From: Panax quinquefolius
Lineage: Eukaryota; Streptophyta; Magnoliopsida; Apiales; Araliaceae
Reading direction: 5' to 3'
Length of the DNA: 64,000 bases
Assembly (NCBI GenBank): GCA_020205615.1
Contig: CM035160.1
Location: forward strand, 150,331,991 to 150,395,990
The first letter of the stretch is position 1. The number at the start of each line of letters is the position of its first letter. The notes beneath the pieces were generated by a model. That model ran no database searches, had not been told where the DNA came from, and saw only the letters and a program-made list of their open reading frames with translations. Below are positions 28,493 to 41,617 of the stretch, piece after piece. A program made the translations under genes and the position numbers.

Positions 28493-29953
28493 AATACTCT
28501 TGATCTGAAATTGCTTGGGTTTGAACGAATTAAAGAGTTATATGATAATGACCTTGATTTCGGTGAAGAGTTTAAAACTTGTGAAAAGAATGTTGTGGGT
28601 AAATACTTTAGAGTTGATGGATTCTTGTTTCGAGAAAATAAACTATGTATTCTGCATGTTCTCTTTCGTGAGTTGTTGGTTGTGGAATCACGTAGGGGCG
28701 GTTTAATGGGACATTTTGGTGTTGATAAAACTTTTGTTGTTTTAAAAGAACATTTTATTGGCCTCATATGAAAAGGGATGTAGAAAGAATATGTGATAGA
28801 TGTATTACTTGTCGCCAAGCTAAATCTCGTGTTCAACCCCACGGATTGTATACGCCATTACTATTCCTAATGAACCTTGGATTGATCTTTCTATGGACTT
28901 TGTGTTGGGTTTACCTAGGTCTAAGCATGGTTATGATTCGATATTTGTGGTCGTGGATAGATTTTCAAAAATGGCACATTTTATTCCATGTCATAAACCG
29001 ATGATCGATCTCATTCATTGATTTGTTCTTTAGGAGATTGTGCGTTTGCATGGTATGCCTAAAACTATTGTTTCGATAGAGATACAAAGTTCTTAAGTTA
29101 TTTTTGGAAGACCTTGTGGGGTAAATTGGGTACTAAATTATTATTTTCTACTACTTGTCATCCACAAACCGACTATTCAAACCGAAGTAGTAAATAGGAC
29201 TTTGTCGGCATTATTACTTTCGCTATCATTAAAAAGAATATCAAGCAATGGGAAGAATGTTTACCACATGTTGAGTTTGCATATAACCGCTCTGCTCATT
29301 CTCTTACTAATTTTTCTCCATTTGAAATTGTATATGGTTTTAATCCTTTGACACCGTTGATTTTATCACCGCTAATTCTTTTCAATATACTAACATGGAT
29401 GGAACAAAAAAGGCTGATCTTGTTAAGCAGATTCATGAAAGAGCCAGGCTAAACATTGAACGGAGAACGGAACAATACATTAAGCACGCGAACAAGGGAC
29501 GACATCAAGTGATCTTTGAGCCCGGAGATTGGGTGTGGTTACATATCGCGAAAGAAAGATTTCCGCTTCAGACGTTCAAATTGCTTCCCGAGGGGAGATG
29601 GTCCATTTCAAGTTCTCGAAATGCGATAATGATGCCTATAAATTGGATTTGCCAGGTGAGTATAATGTTAGTGCTACATTTAACGTTACTGATCTAAGTC
29701 CGTTTGATGTAGGTGACGATTTGAGGACAAATCCTTTTCAAGAGGAGAGGAATGATGAGGACATGACATGCGTGAATTCAAACAAGACTAAAGGGACGTG
29801 GGGATCAAGCAAGGCTAGAACAAAGAGGTTCAAACAAAGTCTCAATGGATTGATCCAAGATGTTTGGGCTGAAGCTAACGTAAGAAAATCCAAAGAGGGG
29901 GCAAAAGAACATGAGACATTAATTTGGGTCAATTTAATACAAGCCCAATTTTA
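28493..29953 (+). pseudogene. Chromovirus integrase remnant with C-terminus in the LTR
   Basis: The zinc domain lies around 28690-28830 (GHFGVDKT, then [12 protein letters not shown]). Core pieces include [14 protein letters not shown] text in a second frame (28880) and [14 protein letters not shown] text (28970). [13 protein letters not shown] and [17 protein letters not shown] text follows at 29277-29350. The C-terminal part (29529-29953) reads DNAYKLDLPGEYNVSATFNV and NPFQEERNDEDM and runs into the 3' LTR. Multiple frame changes. Confidence 0.72.
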
Positions 29954-30632
29954 ATCTTCTTAACAAAGTCAACATATTTACTTACAAAGGAGTATTATGA
30001 AAATCCCACGCAGTGAAGGATTTTATTTGGATTCTTAATTTTAAATTCTATTGTAATTAGGATTTCTTTTTAATTAGAATTCCTTTTCCAAATTGACTTC
30101 TATATTGTAATTAGGATTTCTTTTTAATTAGAATTCCTTTTCCAAATTGACTTCTATTTTCTTATAGAATTAGGGTTATAGTTTATAAATTTCTATTAGG
30201 ATTTGGATTGTTTTGAGTAGTATAAATAGAGGTGCAAGTTGATGTAATAGGACACATTATTATTATTCATTATTCAATATATTTGTGAGGTTATTCTCTA
30301 CTTTTGGTTCTTTGAAGAATTCCTAAGTATTTTTCTTAGTTATTTCTTTGAGATTCAATTTGACTTATCATACAACAATTCATAGTTGTGTGTGGCGTCT
30401 TCACCGCATCAATCAATCGTCGATTGTACCGAGATTACCGCTTGAATATAAGCGAGGGGTCAAAGTGTCGTTGGTGTCCATTCAACGCAAATTCGAACGC
30501 GACAATTGTACCAAGATTACCGCCTCACATATAAAGCGAGGGTTAAGGTGTTGCAAGCAATTCACCCAACAACTGTGCTAGAAACGATCGGGGCGGCGAC
30601 CACCTCACGCAAGCGTGTCGTGGAGTCTATCA
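29753..30632 (+). repeat. Chromovirus 3' LTR
   Basis: Second copy of the LTR. The pol frame continues about 200 bases into it and stops at about 29952. It ends GTCTATCA and is followed by the TSD AATAG. Confidence 0.87.
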
Positions 30633-30637
30633 AATAG

Positions 30638-30963
30638 TTTATCAACCCCTAACTTTTCTTAGAGGGATATGTAATAAGGGGAGTACTCTTATAATTTCTA
30701 ACAATTTCATAAAAAGGTTAAAAAGTAATAGTATGAAGAAATTTGTATTGATAGGAAAAACTGGAATATATCATAAAAAAATTTAAAAAGTAATAATTAT
30801 GAAATAAAATTCAGAAATGGAATCCATTGTATTGTCTCTCTTTTACGAGATTGTCTACTTTCACTCAGACTTTAACCGATATACTCTGATTTTATCGTAA
30901 CAACTTGTTCGAACTCCTAATAGCCTAATCATAATCAATTGACAAAATTAAATGAGTTCTTTT
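30638..30963. other. Spacer between two retrotransposons
   Basis: AT-rich sequence with no coding region, repeat or transposon end that I recognise. It is probably the original host sequence into which both neighbours inserted. Confidence 0.5.
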
Positions 30964-33597
30964 TGTAAGACCCCAATTTATTATAAATAAAATTAAATTT
31001 TTTCTATCTATTATTTTGAAATTGTAAGGATTGATTTGATTAATGTGGTTAGTTATAGGTAAAATACGCAAATATTTCAAATAAGCAAGTGATTATAAAA
31101 TATTTATTATTGTCGGAGAATATTCGTTTGGTCGTAGAATATTCTTACGATGGGAATATTAAATTCGACGACGCATGCACGCACCCCACAAGTGGGCCCC
31201 ATAACTAAAAAAGCGATTGGATGAAGAAAACAAAGAAGTATAAGTTGTTTATAAATAACTGCGTAATTATTCTCAATTATCATTGTTGAAATACTCTATG
31301 GTTAAAACACAAGAAGCATTACGGTATTGCACCAATTATTGATTCTTACGTAAAGGCACTACTCAATAATTGTTACGATGAATTATTGTTCAATATTTTA
31401 TTTTATTTATTCAATAATTGCTACGTTGATATTTTATATTATTGTTGTTTCAATAATTGTCACTACACGGTATTTTCCATTATCAGATCAATAATTTATA
31501 TTATTTGAATAATATTATTAGATAGCATTATTGGCAATGTCTAAAAAGTTCTGTCTAAGGAGAAATTTGGTCACCTAATTGCGCGCCAGTAAGGAGAAAT
31601 CTTTATTTGAAAGCCCCCTCTTTCCTGGGAACGGCCTGGTTGTTGATATTGTGATTCTGTAATATTATTTGTGAATAATTAATTATTAATTTATATGATA
31701 AGGAAAATATTCATTTTATGTGAATATAGATGGAGAAAATTTTTAATGTGACAATTGTTGAAAATTGATATTTTATCTTTTCTGATAAAATAATTAATTT
31801 AAATATATTATTATATTATAATAATATAATAATGGTGATATTTTACAATGAATGTGTGATATATGAATAAATGAGGAGGAAGAGTATTTTTGTTACAAAA
31901 ATTATTTAAAACATGTTAAACATGTTTGTGGGCCCATTTCTTGACTGAAATTTGATTATAGCCTGTAAAATAGCCCGTTTGTGGATTTCGGTCAACTTCT
32001 GCTTGGAATTTGGAAAAACTTAAAACTACAAAGTTGTAGAGAATTGAATTTTCTATGGAATGAACATAAGATTCAAATTTTTATGATAAAAGGGCTATTT
32101 ATTATGAATTATTGAAGTTCCGGAATAATTGATTTTTGAAGTTTTAATCATTTTTTTTAAGAAAAACGTTTTTATTATGTTGGTGGGCCCCACTAGTATT
32201 GAAAGCATGCTGAATTCAGTTGGTCTAAGGTGTGCATAGGAATTGTATTAAAAATAATAATATTGTATTAAATTTTCTGCTTTGGTGTTCTAAGCAATTT
32301 CCTATAAATAGGGTGCTTAGGTTAGAATTGAAAATCACACCAGAAACAAGTTTTCTCTCTCTTTCTCTCTCTATAATATCTAGCGTATTCTTGTGAGTAT
32401 TTTGATACTTTGAGTGTTGTTATATGGTGCAAGTTCCCTTCAGCACTATATCTAGTATTCTAGTTAGAAGTACTGTCTTTTCGAGGTAAGGGATGTTATT
32501 TTTTTTATAAATGATATTATTTTTTTCAATATCATTATGCCGAAATATTGGTAAGATTTTTCTTGTGAAATTCTTGTCTTTTTAGTGTCCGAGTTACTAT
32601 TCACGATATCTGAGACTATTCACGATATCTGACAATTATTCACGTGATACGACAATTATTCACGTAAAAATTAAATTTTTGTTTTTTTATCCAAAATATC
32701 TATTATGAATACTAGCTTTGATTGTATCCATGTTTTGATCATTCTTGAATTTTACTCCACTATGATTATTTATGAAGTATTTTTGAACTTGATTGTTTAA
32801 AAGTACGAATCCTTAATATTTGTTCTTTTGTTTCACCGGATTCGCTTTTCTTTAAAATATTTTTCATCATCATCATCCTAAATGATGATATTATCAATAT
32901 CTTTGGCCCAGTAGTGCAAAAGATGGTTGATTTTCTTATGAATATCTTTGGCCAGTAGTGCAAATTTTACAGTGTTGAGATGAATTTGACACACTAATCG
33001 TGAATATCTTTGGCACCCAGTAGCAAAAGATGAATATTTGATTCAAGATGTATATTGATTGATGTTACAGGATAAAATATTGATGATAAACTTTTAAATT
33101 TATAGAAGAACGTAGATTTCATTCTCTACGTAACTCTTCTAATGAATTATTATTTTCGCTGCGAATATTGATTTAAAATTTGTTGTCTATTGTATTCTAT
33201 CAGATTTTTCCCTGTTGAGGACTAACGATAATTTGTTCTATGTTATCTTAATCATAATATTCTTTACTGGGCTAGTTGAGCTCACCATTTTCCTTTTTGT
33301 TCCATTTTTCTTCTTAGGAGGCGAGAATGTAGCGAGTACTAGTCGGGGTATGGAATGAAAGTTCTAAAAAGTCATTTTAGTAGTCCTCACTATTTTGTAA
33401 AATAGTGTATCAATAATTATATTGAGGACTTATTTGAGTGTTGATATTTTCTAGAAGACAATATTTGTTTTTAAACTCACAGTTTATATGTTGTCGTATT
33501 TTGCACAACAATTGTATTAATAAAGTTGTAGTTATTTCGCACCATGTATTTGGCGACTTCAGTGGGTGTTGTCATACCTATTTTTTTGGGCGTCACG
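30964..33597 (+). repeat. 5' LTR of the Tekay/Del-like element
   Basis: Begins TGTAAGACCCCAATTT and ends TTTTTTTGGGCGTCACG, against ...GGGGGCGTCACA in the other copies. It is homologous to the solo LTRs over long blocks (for example TTTGGTCACCTAATTGCGCG and GAAAGCCCCCTCTTTCCTGG). It lacks the palindromic tandem array found in the solo LTRs, so it represents a shorter subfamily. Confidence 0.75.
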
Positions 33598-33598
33598 G

Positions 33599-33611
33599 TT
33601 GGTTTCAGAGC
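33599..33611 (+). other. Primer-binding site of the Tekay/Del-like element
   Basis: TTGGTTTCAGAGC lies two bases after the LTR end, one mismatch from the initiator-Met PBS core TGGTATCAGAGC. Confidence 0.65.
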
Positions 33612-33784
33612 TTAGGATATGATCTCCGGCAGAGATCGAGGAATAGAACTAGGAGGGGAGAGACGAGTAAATCCTTCGCTAGTGTGTCCTACCTAAGCTT
33701 ATTTGTTGGTTGGTCAGAATATAGGGATATTATGTGATATATTAATTTCTTCAATTAACCCTTGTTTTATGGAAGTATTTGAGA

Positions 33785-33828
33785 ATGGCAACCGAGAATG
33801 TTAACAGTGGAGTAAATGAGACCGTGGA
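33785..33828 (+). pseudogene. Start of gag, cut by a solo LTR
   Basis: The ATG at 33785 opens the frame (MATENVNSGVNETV) and is interrupted after GTGGA at 33828. Reading resumes in the same frame at 41618, after the second TSD copy. The 33612-33784 leader contains no other frame. Confidence 0.72.
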
Positions 33829-35749
33829 TGTGACGCCCCCAAAATAGGTCCACACGACCCATTCTGAGTCACCAGATATCATACTATAAAAATCAAATAC
33901 AAATTTCATTTAAACAACTGTTGAATCGTAAATGTGAGAATATTACCACACGCTTAAACCGTGAGTTTTAATACAAATGTATGTAACTCTCATGGTGCCT
34001 CAACCACAACCTTACAATGGTACTTTACATAAAAAAATACAAAAAAAACCTTTTAGTAATTAAAATCTTTGGGAAGTGCTCAAGGAAACCTTCGTGCATG
34101 GGAGGCCATGAATCTAAGTTATGATCCCAGGTCATAATCATACCAATAAACAGCTCATCTACGCACACGTAAGCCAAAGATACTCATCAATCAATAGTTC
34201 ATCTTTGTCGTAAGCCAAAGATATACAACTGTAAAACCAATAATCAACAGTCCATCTATGCACGTAAGCCAAAGATATACAACTGTAAAGCCAATAATCA
34301 ATAGTCCATCTATGCACGTAAGCCAAAGATGACTTTCATCATTATATAAGCATGAGGATGATGACAATGTTGTAAGCATTAATCAAACGAAAACAAGGAT
34401 AAATATTAAAGACTTTAAATTTATCCAAATATTATCAATCACTAACTAAACTCGTATTATTAATATTATAACAATATTTTAATCACTTCTTAAACTTATA
34501 AACAATTTATTTCAATTGTTTATATTTTACCAAATAATGCATTTAATCATTCAAAAATGTCATACTCATAAGATTTCATCACCAATGATCAAATCCTTCA
34601 TCAAAAATCTGCATATACCCTATATAGGATTCCCAAGCCATAAAATCATATTTACCAATTTTTCAACTTCACATAACATATTTAATTCATATGTTCGTAA
34701 CTAAACCATTTTCATGAAAAATTACCAAATCAACTTATTATTTTTCTATCCTTTGTCCAAACATACATACATATATTTCATACACAACAAGTATTTTTTT
34801 ATAATTTTTCAACTCCCTTAAGTATTTTTCAAAAATCAATTTCTAAATAATTCCTTAAGAAATTAGCTACCTCAAGTTTAACTCCAAAAATTCTCAAATC
34901 TTGGCAGGATTTTACACATGTTAACGTGAGCTTCCAGTTTAAATTTCATGGTCATCGGAGTTATAGAACTCCGGTTATAGCGTTTTTCGTCGAAAAAACC
35001 TAAATATTGAAATAGTCATAACTTGCTCATTTTAAGTCGAAATGAGCTCATTTTTGGACAGAAGGTACTTTATACCCTATATTTCCATGTCCCAAAAGGT
35101 CAGAATTTTTTCTCACAAATTAAGTGGTCAAAAATGTCCTTTTAAATTTTTGGGCAGTAGCTTTTTTGTACTTTGCAGTTTTTGACTCATTTGCTAAAAT
35201 CAGTCCATAAGAAAATCTACAACACCTTTTTCAGTAATTCCACTTGGTTAAGTTAGAAAACTCATAGATCTAACTCTAGAACTTGACCACACTCAGAAAT
35301 TCAAAATATAATAGGAGATATGGTCAATTGAATTTCATGTTTAATTTTCACCAAAATCTGATTTTCAACCCTTTGTGATTTCTAAGAAACTTTCATGTTT
35401 TCGCATAATAACCAACATAACTCATCATGACAATGACATAATAATTCAATAAAATAAGTTCAAGAATTAATTTATCCAGAACCAATAACGCCCAAATTGT
35501 CAACATGATCTCGCTTTGTGGAGAAAAATTCAAGAATGCTCAGAAGAATATTTCCACGAAAAGATACTGGATGAAGCGCAAATATCCAGGATATTCCACT
35601 AATTTCAAGGAATATAGATGCCAAAGCTTTAACCAACTGTGTATAATAGAATATATGAAACTATGAATGGATTTTTGCTCGCCATGCGCCAGAATTCACG
35701 TGAAATGAGATCATTTTCAGCAATTTAATAAGGAATGAATACAAAGGAT

Positions 35750-36217
35750 CATTCACCACGCACGTGGAAATCCACATGATGCAGTTATTCCAATAAAATA
35801 ATAAAGAATGGAATAACAAAAGGATTTACCATGCGTGCGATAGACTACTGCATGCGAGTTATTCCCAATAAAATAATAAAGAATGGAACCAGTCAACGCG
35901 TAAACGCATGCATGATATATTCCGATAGAATAATAAAGAACGGAACCAGTCGTGAAATTTGCAATCGGCGTGATATTCCAAATGTAATAATAAAAATGGA
36001 ATAACAATGTAAATCACCATGCATGCGATAGATCGCGCATGCATGTGTTATTCCAATGAGAATAATAATTAATGGAACCAGGTCACTCATAATACGCACC
36101 GACAGGATATTCCGACAGAATAATAAAAAATAGAATAACAGAAGAATTTTACCATGTATGCGGTACTTCACATAGACAGGTTATTCCAGCATAATAATAA
36201 AGAATGGAATAACATAA
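35750..36217. repeat. Palindromic tandem array in nested minus LTR
   Basis: About six units of roughly 70-75 bp, each with a core TTATTCCA...16 bases...TGGAATAA and a variable spacer containing CATGCATGCG-type words. It abuts the start of the inserted plus LTR at 36222. Confidence 0.8.
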
Positions 36218-37354
36218 GTTCTGTGAGACCCTGAATTTTATGAAATAAAAGTATTCAATTTTTCTATTTTGTATATTTAATTTGATAAAAGTTTAAAGTT
36301 AAGGGTGACATTTGAAATTTTTTTCAAAGTAAGTAAGTTGTCATAAAATAATCGGTGGTAAAATACGCGTGGTTGCATAATTACACACGGTATTGATTAT
36401 TAATGCTTACGTGAGAAGTCACTCAGTTTGATTCAATTATTGTCGATATTTTATATATTATTAAATCAATAATTGAGACGACAAAGTTATTCATATTATT
36501 AAATTGCAATATTTACAATGTCTCGAAGTTCTGCCAAGAGAGGTTTGGTCACCTAATTGCATACGCAATAGGAGAAATCCTTATTGGAAAGCCTCCTCTT
36601 TCCTGGGAACGACCTAGTTGTTAAATATTGTGAGTTATGATATTAATAATGAATAAGTTCGTGTTTATTAAAGATGAATTTGATAGTTTCATTGTGTTGG
36701 GATTATTAGTGTTAGTGGAAATCGACATCTATTCCGATACTAATTGATGTTTGGGATTATATTGATAAATCGGGTAATTTATCGAATAAATGAATAATTA
36801 ATTGCTACTAATTCACATGCTTATATAACTATTTGTTCACATGTGTGTACTATTGAGTCATATTCACTTACTATTAGGGGAATTGGTGCAAGATTGATAA
36901 TACTTGCATGACTAAGTTAAAAATGGTGGTATAGATGGAGGTACTATACCGTAATTCGTATTTTCACATGATTATAACAATTGATTCACATGATTAAACT
37001 ATTGATTCACATTATTTACTATTAGGGGAGGTAGTGCAAATTTGATAATACTTGCAGGACTAAATTAAAAATGAAAGAAAAGTTGGAGGTGTTGTACTGT
37101 AATTTTTCGAGCCCCAAAACGTACAATTATCAAAACTATATTTTTTTTATAAATAGAAGCTCATTCTTCCTTCATTTCTCACCAATTCACTAAAGCTATA
37201 GAGCATTTATTATAGAGAGAAATTATAGAGAGAAGCTATAAAGAGAAAATATATAGAGAAAAAGAAGAAGAGAAGCTTGCAATCTCACTATTCCAGTATC
37301 CAGTTTCTTTTGAGGTAAGGGGTATTATTTCTTTCGTATTCATGAAGAGAGCTA

Positions 37355-37840
37355 TTGTTATTCCATTCCTTATTATTCTCATTGAATAACTCAGTATATC
37401 TGAGCACCGCATACATGGTGAAATTCTTCCATTATTCCATTCTTTATTATTATGTTGGAATAACCTATATATCTGAAGTCACCGTATACATGGTGAAATT
37501 CTTCTATTATTCCGTTCTTTATTATTCTCGCTGTAATATCCTCGCTCATGCGCTTATCTTTGACCTGGTTCCATTATTTATTATTCTCATGGAATATCCC
37601 GTTGCGGTGAATTTACTTTGACCGGTTCCGCTTCTTTATTATTTTGTTGAATATCCCTCGCTTGCGGATCACGCCTGACCTGGTTCCGTTCTTTATTATT
37701 TTGTTGGGAATAACCTGTCTGTGCGGTCTCTATCACATGCATGGTGAATCCTTCTGTTATTCCATTCTTTATTATTCTGTTTGAATAACTTGTCTATGTG
37801 GATTACCACATGCATGGTGAATGATCCTTTGTATTCATTC
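37355..37840. repeat. Palindromic tandem array in nested plus LTR
   Basis: About seven units of the same type, read in the opposite direction (ATTCCATTCTTTATTATT...TTGGAATAAC). Some units have GGTTCC replacing the GGAATAA arm. Confidence 0.8.
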
Positions 37841-39054
37841 CATATTAAATTGTGGAAATTGTCTGATTATGATGAAAGTCATAATAAAAGCATTAGACTG
37901 AATGAAAATCATGGGTATATGTAGTATTAGTAAGTGTTATGATAAGTTATGTTGGTTATTATGTGAAAACATAAAAGTTTCTTAGAATTCACAAAAGGTT
38001 GAAAATTAAATTTTGGTGAAAATAGAACATGAAATTTAATTGACCATATCTCCTATTATATTTTGAATTTTTGGGTGTGGTCAAGTTCTAGAGATAGATC
38101 TATGAGTTTTATAACTTATCCAAGTGGAATCACTTAAAAAGAACTTACAGATTTTCGTGTGGAATGATTTTAGTAAAGGATGAAAAATCTGGAAATGCTT
38201 AAAAAGCTATTGTCCATATTTTTAAAAGGGCATTTTCGGCCACTTAATTTGTGAGAAAAAATTCGGCCTTTTGGGACATGAAAGTATATGGTATAAAGAA
38301 CCTCCTGTCCACAAATGAGCTCATTCCGACTTAAAATGAGCAAGTTATGACCATTTCAATATTTAGATTTTTTCGACGAAAAACGTTATAACCGGAGTTC
38401 TATAACTCCGATGACCATTAAATTTAAACTAGAAGATCACGTTAACATGTGTAAGATCCTGCCAAGATTTGGGAATTTCTGGAGTTAAATTTGAGGTAGC
38501 TAATTTCTTAAGGAATTAATTAGAAATTGATTTTTGAAAAATAGTAAATGAATTTTAAAAATTCCGAGAAAAATATATGTTCAATATGGGACTATATTTT
38601 GCTAAATCCCAGAAAAGAAATATTTTTGGGACTAATTTGGTATTTTTCATGAAAATGATCTAGTTATGAGTAAATGAGTTAAATATGTTTTGTGAAGTAA
38701 CAAAGTTGGAAAATAGGATTTTATGGCTTGGGAATCCTATATAGGGTATATGCAGATTTTTGATGAGGGATTTGATCATTGGTGATGAAATCTTACGAGT
38801 ATGGCATTTTTGAATGATTAAATGCATTATTTGGTAAAGTGTAAATAATTAAATTAAATTGTTTATAAGTTTAAGAAGTGATTAAAATATTGTTATAATA
38901 TTAATGATATTAGATTATGAGATTATTAAGTGATTGATAACATTGGGATATTCTTGAATCCTAGATAAATTATATTATAAATGTTTAATATTTATCCTTT
39001 ATCTCATTTGATTGATTCTTTATATAATTGTCATGATCCTCATGCTTATGTTGT

Positions 39055-39460
39055 GTTGAAAGTCATCTGTGGCTTACGTGCATAGATGGACTTGGTATGA
39101 TTATGACCAAAGATTATTCGGTATAATCATGACCTTAATGTTACAAATGATGTAGTAAAAGTCATCTTTGGTCCGTAGTGCATAGATAAACTTGGTATGA
39201 TTATGACCAGAGATTATTCAGTATAATCATGACCGTAATTGAAAACACGAATATCCTTGACCCGTAGTGCATGGATAATTCATGGTCGTGATACTATTAA
39301 GCTGAGTCTCAGCATTATTGGTTTTACAATTGTATATTTTTGGCCTGTAGTGCAAAGATGAACTGTTGGTTATTGGTTATACAGTTGTATGTCTTTGGCC
39401 TGTAGTGCAAAGATGAATTATTAATGAATATCTTTGGCCGTATTGCAAAGATGAATTTAT
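39055..39460. repeat. Second LTR minisatellite (CTTTGGCC...GTAGTGCAAAGATG units)
   Basis: Imperfect units of about 60 bp built on CTTTGGCCTGTAGTGCAAAG. Equivalent but shorter arrays lie at about 32880-33030, 34150-34340 (minus), 45440-45670 (minus) and 54945-55160 in the other LTR copies. Confidence 0.75.
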
Positions 39461-41617
39461 TAGTATAATTATGAGCAGGAATTGTGATTTGGTATAACCA
39501 TAATTTTTGATGTTTCAGGTGAAGATATGTGATGAAAATTATCTTCATCCTGGGTGCGAAGAAGAATTTAGAATCACAATTATGATTATGAGTTATTCAT
39601 ATGATTGTGGACATGAATTGTTGATTGATGTTACAGGGATAAAACATTATTGGTGGACTTTTAATATGGAGAAGATAATAGATCTGATGGTCTATCTAAC
39701 TCTTCTAATGGATTGCTCGTTCCGCTACAATTATGGTTGAAAAGTTTTATCATCTACCATATGTTCTAAATCTTTGATTTATTACTGATGAAGGCTATTG
39801 ATAATTTAATTATCTTTAGTCATGATATTCTTTACTGGGCTAGTTGTGCTCACCCTTTTGCTTCACAATTCCTTTCAGGTAATAAGAGTGTCACTTTGGG
39901 TCGAGCGGGGATAACAGGGAATAGAATCGGTGGTATATAGTCATTGCCGAGGTTCTCCTAAATAGTATGAAAATAATTTTATCGAGAACTTTAGATAAGT
40001 GTGTCGATTATTGTATACGCCATTTGATATTTAATTTTGGTGAATGAATAGGGTGAAGTGAACCCAACTTTGGAAGGGTGTTTTGCCACTATCATACAAG
40101 ATGTCTAATGATATACAACCCCGTGTTATCATAAGACAGGGTTGTTCACATCCACTTGCTGAGTATATCTACGAGCACTACCTATATGATCTTGGAGTTT
40201 ATTTGAAATACAATTTTCACTTGGAGACAGTGGAGATAATTTTATGTTAAGAAAAGACTCACCATTGGAAAGAAGATGATAATAATCTTCTCGTTTTTCT
40301 TTGGGGTCATTGGGTCAACCAAAGATAATTCTCTGGACATATGATATCTATCATAACTTAGATTCATGGCCTCCTATGTACGAAGGTTTCCTTGAGCACT
40401 TCCCAAATATTTTAATTCCTAAAACAATTATTGACTGTACCTTTATGTAAGGTACAATTGTGACATGAATCAGAGTTGGTATATGTATTTGTATTTAAAC
40501 TCACAGTATACATGTCGTCGTATTTTGCACGACAATTGTATAAATGAAATTGTAAATGATTTTTATAGTGTATTTTATGGAGACTCAAGATGGGTGAATA
40601 TGAAAGAAATATGAAAGAAATAATACCCCTTACTATAATAATAATATCCCTTACCTTAGAAGAAACTGGATATAGGATTAGTGAAGTAGTAGAATAATTT
40701 TCTTCTTTCTCTCTATAGTTTCTCTCTCTAGAGTTTCAGTGAATTCGTAAGAAATAATGAAGGAATGAACTTCTATTTATAGGAGAATGGACTGAATAGT
40801 AACTAATTTATGAACGGTCCAAATTGATTTACTTTTAAAAGGATGGTTCATATTGATTTACTATGCATTATTAATAAAATATTTTAATAAAACAAAATCT
40901 TTTAAATAAAATATAATATATTCTATTTATAATCTAATAAAAGAATAACTTTATAAAAGTATTACATTTTTATATAAAAAGATTTTACTATATCAAACAC
41001 TATGCATAATAGAATATTATATATTCTATTTATAGTCTAATAAAACGAATAACTTTATAAAAGTATTACATTTTTATATAAAAAGTTTTCGCTTTATTAC
41101 ATTAATAATAATAATAAAACAAAACTTATCACCTTTATTATAATTCACAATATTAATCGACCAATTAGTTCTCCTAGGAAGAGGGGCTTTTCAATAAAGA
41201 TTTCTCTCTATTATGCCAAGAATTAGGTGACCAAACGCTCTCTTGGCGTAACGCCTGAACATCCTTAATATTGCAAATAATAATATTAATAACTTTGTTA
41301 TCTTAATTATTGATTTAATAATATATAAAATATCGACAATAATTGAATCAAATAACGTGAGATACTATGTAACAATTACTATAGCAATAATTGAAAAAAA
41401 CTGAGTGACTTCTCATGTAAGCATCAATAATCAATACTGTGTGCTACTATGCAACCACGCGTATTTTACCACCGTTTATTTTATAACAACTTGCTTACTT
41501 TGCAAAATTTTCACATATCACCCTCAACTTTAACCTTTTATCAAGTTAACCATTTACTAAATAGAATAATTATAAGAAAATTAAATATTTTCATTTCATA
41601 AAATTCGGGGTCTCGCA

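Larger units (their letters stand above)
23853..30632 (+). mobile_element. Chromovirus-type Gypsy retrotransposon, complete ends, decayed coding
   Basis: LTRs 23853-24724 and 29753-30632 start TGATGAG and end GAGTCTATCA. The exact TSD AATAG lies at 23848-23852 and 30633-30637. A PBS like the initiator-tRNA-Met type (TTGGTATCAAAGC) follows the 5' LTR and a purine tract (AAGAGGAGAGGAA) precedes the 3' LTR. gag, protease, RT, RNase H and integrase follow the Gypsy order. The C-terminal pol text (NPFQEERNDEDM) resembles CRM/Galadriel-type chromoviruses; lineage not certain. Confidence 0.88.
36222..40597 (+). mobile_element. Plus-oriented LTR nested in the solo LTR, 3' end lost
   Basis: Starts TGTGAGACCCTGAATTTT and follows the family through to GGAGACTCAAGATGGGTGA, where the last 25 or so bases (expected ...GGGGGCGTCACA) are missing. 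No matching TSD remains; a deletion probably removed the end and some flank. With its flanking arms it forms an inverted pair several kilobases long. Confidence 0.7.
33829..41617 (-). mobile_element. Solo LTR (minus) in gag, itself split by an opposite LTR
   Basis: Starts TGTGACGCCCCCAAAATAGG and ends GGGGTCTCGCA, flanked by exact TSD GTGGA (33824-33828 and 41618-41622). Only LTR sequence is present, so this is a solo LTR. The two minus arms are 33829-36221 and about 40598-41617. Between them lies a plus-oriented LTR of the same family. Confidence 0.78.

Noticed and set aside
29912..30632. Shorter chromovirus LTR beginning TGAGACATT
   Set aside because: The upstream boundary at 29753 gives a better polypurine tract, TG start and an exact AATAG TSD; the 5' copy also reads CGAGACATT at the shorter start.
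31126..31220. Short inverted words around GAATATTCG as a separate MITE
   Set aside because: The same segment occurs at the same place in sister LTRs (about 47960 and 51680), so it is part of the LTR.
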